NCBI GenBank assembly: GCA_964559295.1 | Contig: CAZLGO010000006.1 | Location: forward strand, 1-34,121 | Origin: CAZLGO01 sp964559295 | Lineage (GTDB): Archaea; Methanobacteriota; Methanobacteria; Methanobacteriales; Methanobacteriaceae | DNA: 34,121 nucleotides | Reading direction: 5' to 3' | Part shown: positions 30,017-34,121 of the stretch, in pieces | Position numbering within the stretch: the first letter of the stretch is position 1 | How the letters are laid out: each line of letters opens with the position of its first letter | Made by a program: the position numbers and the translations under genes | The notes under the pieces: generated by a model | What the model was told of the DNA's origin: nothing | Seen by the model: only the letters and a program-made list of their open reading frames with translations | Database searches by the model: none

Positions 30017-31225
30017 TTATAAAATCCTTTCTATAAATTTAGCATAAACAGGTCTTGTTATGAAAACCCCAATTAAAACTCCTATAATCGTTGTAAATGC
30101 AAATCCAACAAGCATTCCGATTCCTGTATATCCTCTAGAAAATCCTATATATGCTAAAGGAAACATTGCAGCGATAAGGGTCGCTGCCGATGAGAAAACG
30201 ATGAAGAATGCTCTTTTTATCTGGGTTTTAATGCTCATCTTTCTTTTTCTTGTTTCTGTCTCTCCTTTTAGAACCTCGTCAGTTATGATTATTTGATCAT
30301 CCACTCCCGTTCCCACAGCAGCAATTATCCCTGCTATTGCAGGCAGATCGATGTTCCATTTTATGATGGATGCTATCCCCAGAATCAGAAGCACTTCACA
30401 AAGACAGGTGAATAGGATTGGTACTACAAGAAGCGGGATCCTGTATCTTACAAGAATCATTAAAGCAACTACAATAATTGCCAAAAACCCAGCAATTAAA
30501 GCTCCTTGCTTAAATTCCGCCCCAAGAGCAGGGGACACACTACTTATTCCTTCTATTTTAATCTTTACTGGTAACGCACCAGATTGCAAAACCGTTTGAA
30601 TTTCCTTTGCTTCCTTCTCTGCAGCTTCTTTTGATTTTGCATAACCTGTTATCTGAACATCGGTTGCAGGCCGACCTGTGGCAAGCTCAGGTGCTATTTC
30701 TGGTGAGGAGATGAGTTTATCATCAAGATACATATCAACAGGATAACCTGCTTTACCTCTTGCAATCTGTGCAAAACGATTAGCACCATCCAATGACACC
30801 TTAAATGGAACCGACCATTCAACCCCCTTAATCTGATAGGCTTCGACTTTTACTATGTCAGCCCCAGTAAGTGCTGTCTGATTGGCTATCTTTGCCTCAA
30901 ATTTGCCAGGTTTTCCTATTACATTGACAACCTCTTCAGGCTTTACCCCAGCTATTTCAATAATAACCTCTTGTGTTCCACTTGATCTTACTTTGATGTC
31001 CTTTACTCCAAATATGTTCAAACGTTTGTCGAGAATACTTGTTACCTTGTTCATAGTGTCTTGATCAACTGGTTTTTCAAGATGTATCTGGATTAATGAT
31101 CCACCTTTAAGATCCAAACCCTGTTGTATACCTTTTGTAGATATGGTGCCAACGCTTCCAATGATGAGAATAATAAGCAAGATGACGCGATAATCCTTGA
31201 TAAAATCTAAAACACCTTTTTTCAT
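30017..31225 (-). CDS. secD: Protein translocase subunit SecD
   Basis: A 402-residue membrane protein that, with SecF, uses the ion gradient to help protein export. After an N-terminal transmembrane helix comes GLDLKGGSLIQI (residues ~35-46), then a large external domain, then a block of five hydrophobic helices containing AGIIAAVGTGVDDQIIITDE. GGAGGT inside the secF end precedes its ATG, and the two genes overlap by 4 nt. Archaeal SecD lacks SecA as partner; its exact action there is not settled. Confidence 0.95.
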   Translation of the reverse strand: MKKGVLDFIKDYRVILLIILIIGSVGTISTKGIQQGLDLKGGSLIQIHLEKPVDQDTMNKVTSILDKRLNIFGVKDIKVRSSGTQEVIIEIAGVKPEEVVNVIGKPGKFEAKIANQTALTGADIVKVEAYQIKGVEWSVPFKVSLDGANRFAQIARGKAGYPVDMYLDDKLISSPEIAPELATGRPATDVQITGYAKSKEAAEKEAKEIQTVLQSGALPVKIKIEGISSVSPALGAEFKQGALIAGFLAIIVVALMILVRYRIPLLVVPILFTCLCEVLLILGIASIIKWNIDLPAIAGIIAAVGTGVDDQIIITDEVLKGETETRKRKMSIKTQIKRAFFIVFSSAATLIAAMFPLAYIGFSRGYTGIGMLVGFAFTTIIGVLIGVFITRPVYAKFIERIL

Positions 31226-32058
31226 CTTTTAACCTCCAAATACCATCTTAGTATGCCCAGGTTCATAAGCCACGTTACTACAACATCTGCAACAAGACCT
31301 ATTATCAAAACCGCAGCGATGTTGCTTAGAACCTCTGCGTAAGGTATTAAAAATACAACGACCAAATACATGGCTGTTAATGCTCCGATGGTAGTTCCTG
31401 CCATTGTAAGACCAGTTTTCATTGCATCAATAGCCCTATCGGTTACAGATCCCCTCCTTCTTTTTAGTACCCTTGTTGTTAAGAGGATATCTGTATCCAC
31501 ACTATACCCTATAAGCATAAGAAGGGCTCCAACAGAAGCCAATGAGAGAGGAATCCCAAAAAGAGACATTCCTCCTGTGGCTATTATAATATCAGATAAC
31601 GCAGCCAATATAACAGCTATTGAAGGTACTAAATTCCTGAATATCACAAAAACAACTATGGACATGAATATAAATGCGAATCCTATTGCCCAGTATATCT
31701 GTCTCATAGCCTCCTTACTCAATGTCGGTCCAACCGATCTGAAGCTACTTATATCAGCTACTCCACTTAAAGAAACTGAAAGTTTTCCCAGATCCGCCTC
31801 CCCACCAATTTCAACAATGGCCTGTGTTTGAGTTAGGGATTTTATTTTCACTTCATCTGTTTTAAGCCCTTTTTTTAAAATACCTTCTAATTCTGATTGG
31901 TTTATAGGCTTTTTGAGTTTTAATACAGCTACAGATCCACCTTTAAGATCTATACTTTCCTGTAATCCATTCGTTGCTATTATAGCTAAAGCAATTATGG
32001 TGATAATTATTGGAATTGCTATTAATGGTTTGTATGACTTCATGATCATCTCTTTCAT
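31222..32058 (-). CDS. secF: Protein translocase subunit SecF
   Basis: A 278-residue partner of SecD with an N-terminal transmembrane helix (LIAIPIIITIIALAII), the SIDLKGGSVAVLK motif, an external domain and a C-terminal helix bundle with LMLIGYSVDTDILLTTRV. ATG 32058 follows GGTGAT and gives the usual short N-terminus; an ATG at 32082 would overlap the flavodoxin stop and is less likely. The gene order secF-secD is the usual archaeal one. Confidence 0.95.
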   Translation of the reverse strand: MKEMIMKSYKPLIAIPIIITIIALAIIATNGLQESIDLKGGSVAVLKLKKPINQSELEGILKKGLKTDEVKIKSLTQTQAIVEIGGEADLGKLSVSLSGVADISSFRSVGPTLSKEAMRQIYWAIGFAFIFMSIVVFVIFRNLVPSIAVILAALSDIIIATGGMSLFGIPLSLASVGALLMLIGYSVDTDILLTTRVLKRRRGSVTDRAIDAMKTGLTMAGTTIGALTAMYLVVVFLIPYAEVLSNIAAVLIIGLVADVVVTWLMNLGILRWYLEVKR

Positions 32059-32071
32059 TGAATCACCTGAT

Positions 32072-32566
32072 TTATATCCCATAGATCCTTAAATCCATTT
32101 CTTCTACTATCTTTTTTACCTCTCTGATTATATCTTCTCTTTTCTTACCTCCTGTTCTAATTGAGAAGAATCTTATCATCCTTCCTCCCCTTGCTTCGAT
32201 CTTTTCTCTCATCCGCTCAATTGTCCTTTCGCCTCCTGATGTACCCATAGTGGCAAACAAGATCACATCTTTGCCTCTAAAATCACACCTATCGATCAAT
32301 GTGATAATGGCTGGTGCTGGCTTTCCAGCCCATACAGGTGTCCCAATGTATATTAAACCATATTCATCCAAATCGATCTTTGATGGCTCAATACTTGTTT
32401 TGTTCTCCCTTACAGCATCCACTACGGCACGCATGTAATTTAGAATGCCAAATCTGTCCTTTAGATCCACAACTTCAACGACATCAGCTGATATTTCGTC
32501 TGCAATGGTTTTGGCAACTGTTGCTGTTTTTTTGGTTCTAGAATAATACAAAACTATTGTTTTCAT
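32072..32566 (-). CDS. Flavodoxin-like protein
   Basis: A 164-residue protein with the FMN phosphate-binding loop YYSRTKKTATVAK (residues 7-19) near the N-terminus, then GTPVWAGKPAPAIITLI and FATMGTSGG, both FMN-contact loops of the flavodoxin fold. It probably carries electrons; the partner is not visible. It lies 13 bp before secF and downstream of argC in the same direction. No link to translocation is known. Confidence 0.92.
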   Translation of the reverse strand: MKTIVLYYSRTKKTATVAKTIADEISADVVEVVDLKDRFGILNYMRAVVDAVRENKTSIEPSKIDLDEYGLIYIGTPVWAGKPAPAIITLIDRCDFRGKDVILFATMGTSGGERTIERMREKIEARGGRMIRFFSIRTGGKKREDIIREVKKIVEEMDLRIYGI

Positions 32567-32588
32567 TTGAACACACCAACCAAGTTCT

Positions 32589-32610
32589 TGAACAACTTTC
32601 TTACAGGTTG
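32589..32610. repeat. Degenerate dispersed element after the argC stop
   Basis: TTGAACAAC (32589-32597) and AGGTTG (32605-32610) mirror the dispersed element with one base changed in the TTGATCAA core. The AGGTTG arm abuts the argC stop codon. It lies in the 44-bp gap between argC and the flavodoxin gene. Confidence 0.5.
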
Positions 32611-33618
32611 TTATGGATGCAAGCCCAACGTATCCAGCGATTCCTTTTCATTAAAACCATACATTATGTTCATATTTTGAATAGCCTGCCCAGAAGCCCC
32701 CTTAACCAAATTATCGATGGCGGATATTACGACAGCTCTCCTGTTCTCATCTATTTCAAAGCATCCAATGTCACAGTAATTGGAACCTCTCACAGCACTT
32801 AGTCTTGGGATCTCACCAACATCAAAGATCCTTATGAAAGGCTCATCCTTGTAAGAAATATCGTAGATTTCCTTTATATAATCAGATCCTACATCTTCCT
32901 TTAAAAATGTGTGTACTGTTGTTAAGATTCCTCTTATCACTGGGACAAGATGGGGCGTAAATGAAACGACAGCATTCCCAAACTTGCCTACTTCTTGTTG
33001 GATCTCAGGGGCGTGTCTGTGGATTGTAACAGAATATGGAACAACATTGTCGCTGCAGTTAGGATAATGAGTAACACTGCTTGGTTCTATCCCAGCACCA
33101 CTTACTCCAGTTTTTGAATCAATTATTAAAACATCGGCAAGTTTTTCCCTTACTAACGGAATACATGCCAATATTCCACCTGTTGGAAAACATCCAGGAT
33201 TTGCAACAAGTTTTGCATTCTTTATCCTACTCCTATAAACTTCAGGAAGTCCATAAACAGCATCCAGTGGATGGGAATGCTCAAAACCATACCACTTCTC
33301 ATAAACAGCCACGTCATCAAAACGATAATCGCCGCTTAGATCCACAACTTTTATACCTTTGTCAATTAACGTAGGAACTAGTTTCATAGACACGCCATGC
33401 GGCGTTGCAGTAAAAACAAAATCAACATCAATTTTATCTGGAGAAGTATCTTCAAACTTAAGATCCATATCCCTTAAATGTGGATGAACCTTTCCTATAG
33501 GGGCACCGTCAAATTTTCTTGATGTAGCAACAACCACTTCCACTTTAGAGTGGTATTTTAAAAATCTTAGAAGTTCTCCTCCTGTATAACCGCTTGCCCC
33601 TATTATACCCACATCAAT
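32611..33618 (-). CDS. argC: N-acetyl-gamma-glutamyl-phosphate reductase
   Basis: It reduces N-acetylglutamyl-phosphate to the semialdehyde in arginine synthesis. The N-terminal NADP fold has GASGYTGGEL (residues 8-17) and the active-site cysteine is C144 in VANPGCFPTG. Length (335 from ATG 33618) is normal. I chose 33618, which follows GAGGGTG; the ATG at 33636 would add six residues. Some archaeal ArgC homologues act on the LysW-linked lysine pathway; no LysW is seen. An inverted repeat encloses the start. Confidence 0.94.
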   Translation of the reverse strand: MDVGIIGASGYTGGELLRFLKYHSKVEVVVATSRKFDGAPIGKVHPHLRDMDLKFEDTSPDKIDVDFVFTATPHGVSMKLVPTLIDKGIKVVDLSGDYRFDDVAVYEKWYGFEHSHPLDAVYGLPEVYRSRIKNAKLVANPGCFPTGGILACIPLVREKLADVLIIDSKTGVSGAGIEPSSVTHYPNCSDNVVPYSVTIHRHAPEIQQEVGKFGNAVVSFTPHLVPVIRGILTTVHTFLKEDVGSDYIKEIYDISYKDEPFIRIFDVGEIPRLSAVRGSNYCDIGCFEIDENRRAVVISAIDNLVKGASGQAIQNMNIMYGFNEKESLDTLGLHP

Positions 33619-33653
33619 CATCACCCTCACCAACATGTTCTTGGTTGATGTGG
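33609..33653 (-). promoter_or_regulatory. Inverted repeat enclosing the argC start
   Basis: CCACATCAA (33609-33617) and TTGATGTGG (33645-33653) are perfect 9-bp arms 27 nt apart, enclosing the argC ribosome-binding site and start codon. A TATA-like TTTTTAATA (~33665-33656, minus) would place the transcript start near 33634, inside the loop, so the repeat may act as DNA rather than RNA. Confidence 0.5.
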
Positions 33654-33816
33654 TTATTAAAAATTGTGATCAGAATCTCCATAAAGCAATAAAGAAATTT
33701 TTACCTTTAAAATTCATCAAGAGCAAAATAAGTATTTATTTAAAATAAACTCATAAAATAATCAATAAGCTATTTTTCAGCGAAAATTAAAATAATAAAG
33801 GTATTAAACTTACATA

Positions 33817-33911
33817 TTTTTGGTAAATTCCCTCCTTGTGAATCTAAGTTATCAGAAAAACAAATAAAGCAGGTAAACTCATAGTATATAATTACAATTT
33901 CTTTTTAGAAA
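33817..33911. repeat. Imperfect direct repeat, copy A
   Basis: It aligns without gaps to 34027-34121. The last 64 bases match at about 47 positions by hand count, including an identical ATAATTACAA and a shared TTAGAAA end. The first 31 after TTTTTGG are weaker. Confidence 0.6.
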
Positions 33912-34026
33912 GTCTTAAATGCAAAAAAGAGCCATATACTTGTATTTTTTTGGATTTTAAACTAATATTAAGTAAAAACCCATTTCGAAGGGAAAATCAG
34001 GTTGATAGAAGCATTCAAGATGTCCC

Positions 34027-34121
34027 TTTTTGGGAAACAAGCTTTATGATAAGTCAGTTTATCAAAAAGACAAACAAAACATATAGATCCATGATCCATA
34101 ATTACAATTCCATATTAGAAA
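34027..34121. repeat. Imperfect direct repeat, copy B (reaches the window end)
   Basis: Second copy, exactly 210 bp downstream of copy A. Because the similarity runs to the last base, further sequence or copies may follow outside the window. Confidence 0.6.

Larger units (their letters stand above)
33637..34121. other. Gene-free AT-rich region upstream of argC
   Basis: These 485 bases contain no credible ORF, tRNA or rRNA. They hold an argC promoter candidate and an imperfect direct repeat of at least 95 bp (33817-33911 and 34027-34121), spaced 210 bp. The second copy ends at the window edge. Confidence 0.6.

Overview
The window is a gene-dense, AT-rich archaeal chromosome segment. Archaeal-type informational genes (TFB, Gar1, aRF1, aIF5A, Nog1-type GTPase, SecD/SecF) place it in the Archaea. 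A coenzyme F430 synthetase (CfbE), HemC, the aspartate-semialdehyde sulfurtransferase pair, the pyruvoyl-type arginine decarboxylase, DUF2124 and DUF447 point to a euryarchaeal methanogen or a related methyl-coenzyme-M-reductase-bearing lineage. I cannot name the genus from the sequence. No rRNA, tRNA, IS element, integrase or CRISPR array was seen.

Layout: 1-1369 (-) is a DrrAB-like ABC exporter, with the permease cut by the window edge. 1370-1756 is a non-coding region with a candidate structured RNA. 1757-2967 (+) is gar1-tfb. 2976-4099 (-) is a UMP kinase with an unusual C-terminal extension, coupled to a small zinc-ribbon membrane protein; it diverges from prf1 (4187-5416 +). 5487-7971 (-) carries a GfcR-like PRTase regulator, a Gfo/Idh/MocA oxidoreductase and hemC. 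8082-11545 (-) is a tightly packed operon pdaD-IMPase/FBPase-nadK-cfbE. 11708-14270 (+) holds aIF5A, agmatinase and a LOR/SDH-domain protein (likely ornithine cyclodeaminase); with pdaD this makes an arginine/polyamine/hypusine neighbourhood. 14393-16000 (+) is adenine deaminase. 16042-21529 (-) is DUF447, DUF2124, birA, pycA, pycB, i.e. two-subunit pyruvate carboxylase with its biotin ligase. 21840-25923 (-) holds two tandem Hsp20 genes, a Nog1-like GTPase, an AMMECR1 protein and TldD. 26042-28121 (+) is a sulfur-assimilation operon (DUF39-CBS protein and NIL-ferredoxin) preceded by a previously unlisted 45-residue Cys-containing ORF. 28227-29420 (+) is a GMC-type flavoprotein with an iron-sulfur motif. 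29503-33618 (-) is pyrI, secD, secF, a flavodoxin and argC. 33637-34121 is non-coding and holds an imperfect direct repeat.

The most interesting signals are non-coding. A dispersed family of short elements, centred on TTGATCAA and often carrying an AACCTTTT/AAAAGGTT hairpin, occurs in at least seven intergenic places. Several copies begin right after a stop codon, and one appears to supply the start codon of the LOR/SDH gene. Differences among the best copies fall mostly at every third base, as if a short peptide (RI-x-P-K-I-S-F-D-Q) were conserved. Also notable are a perfect 12-bp stem-loop before pycA, a possible ~100-nt structured RNA at 1461-1560, an inverted repeat enclosing the argC start, and the UMP kinase fusion.
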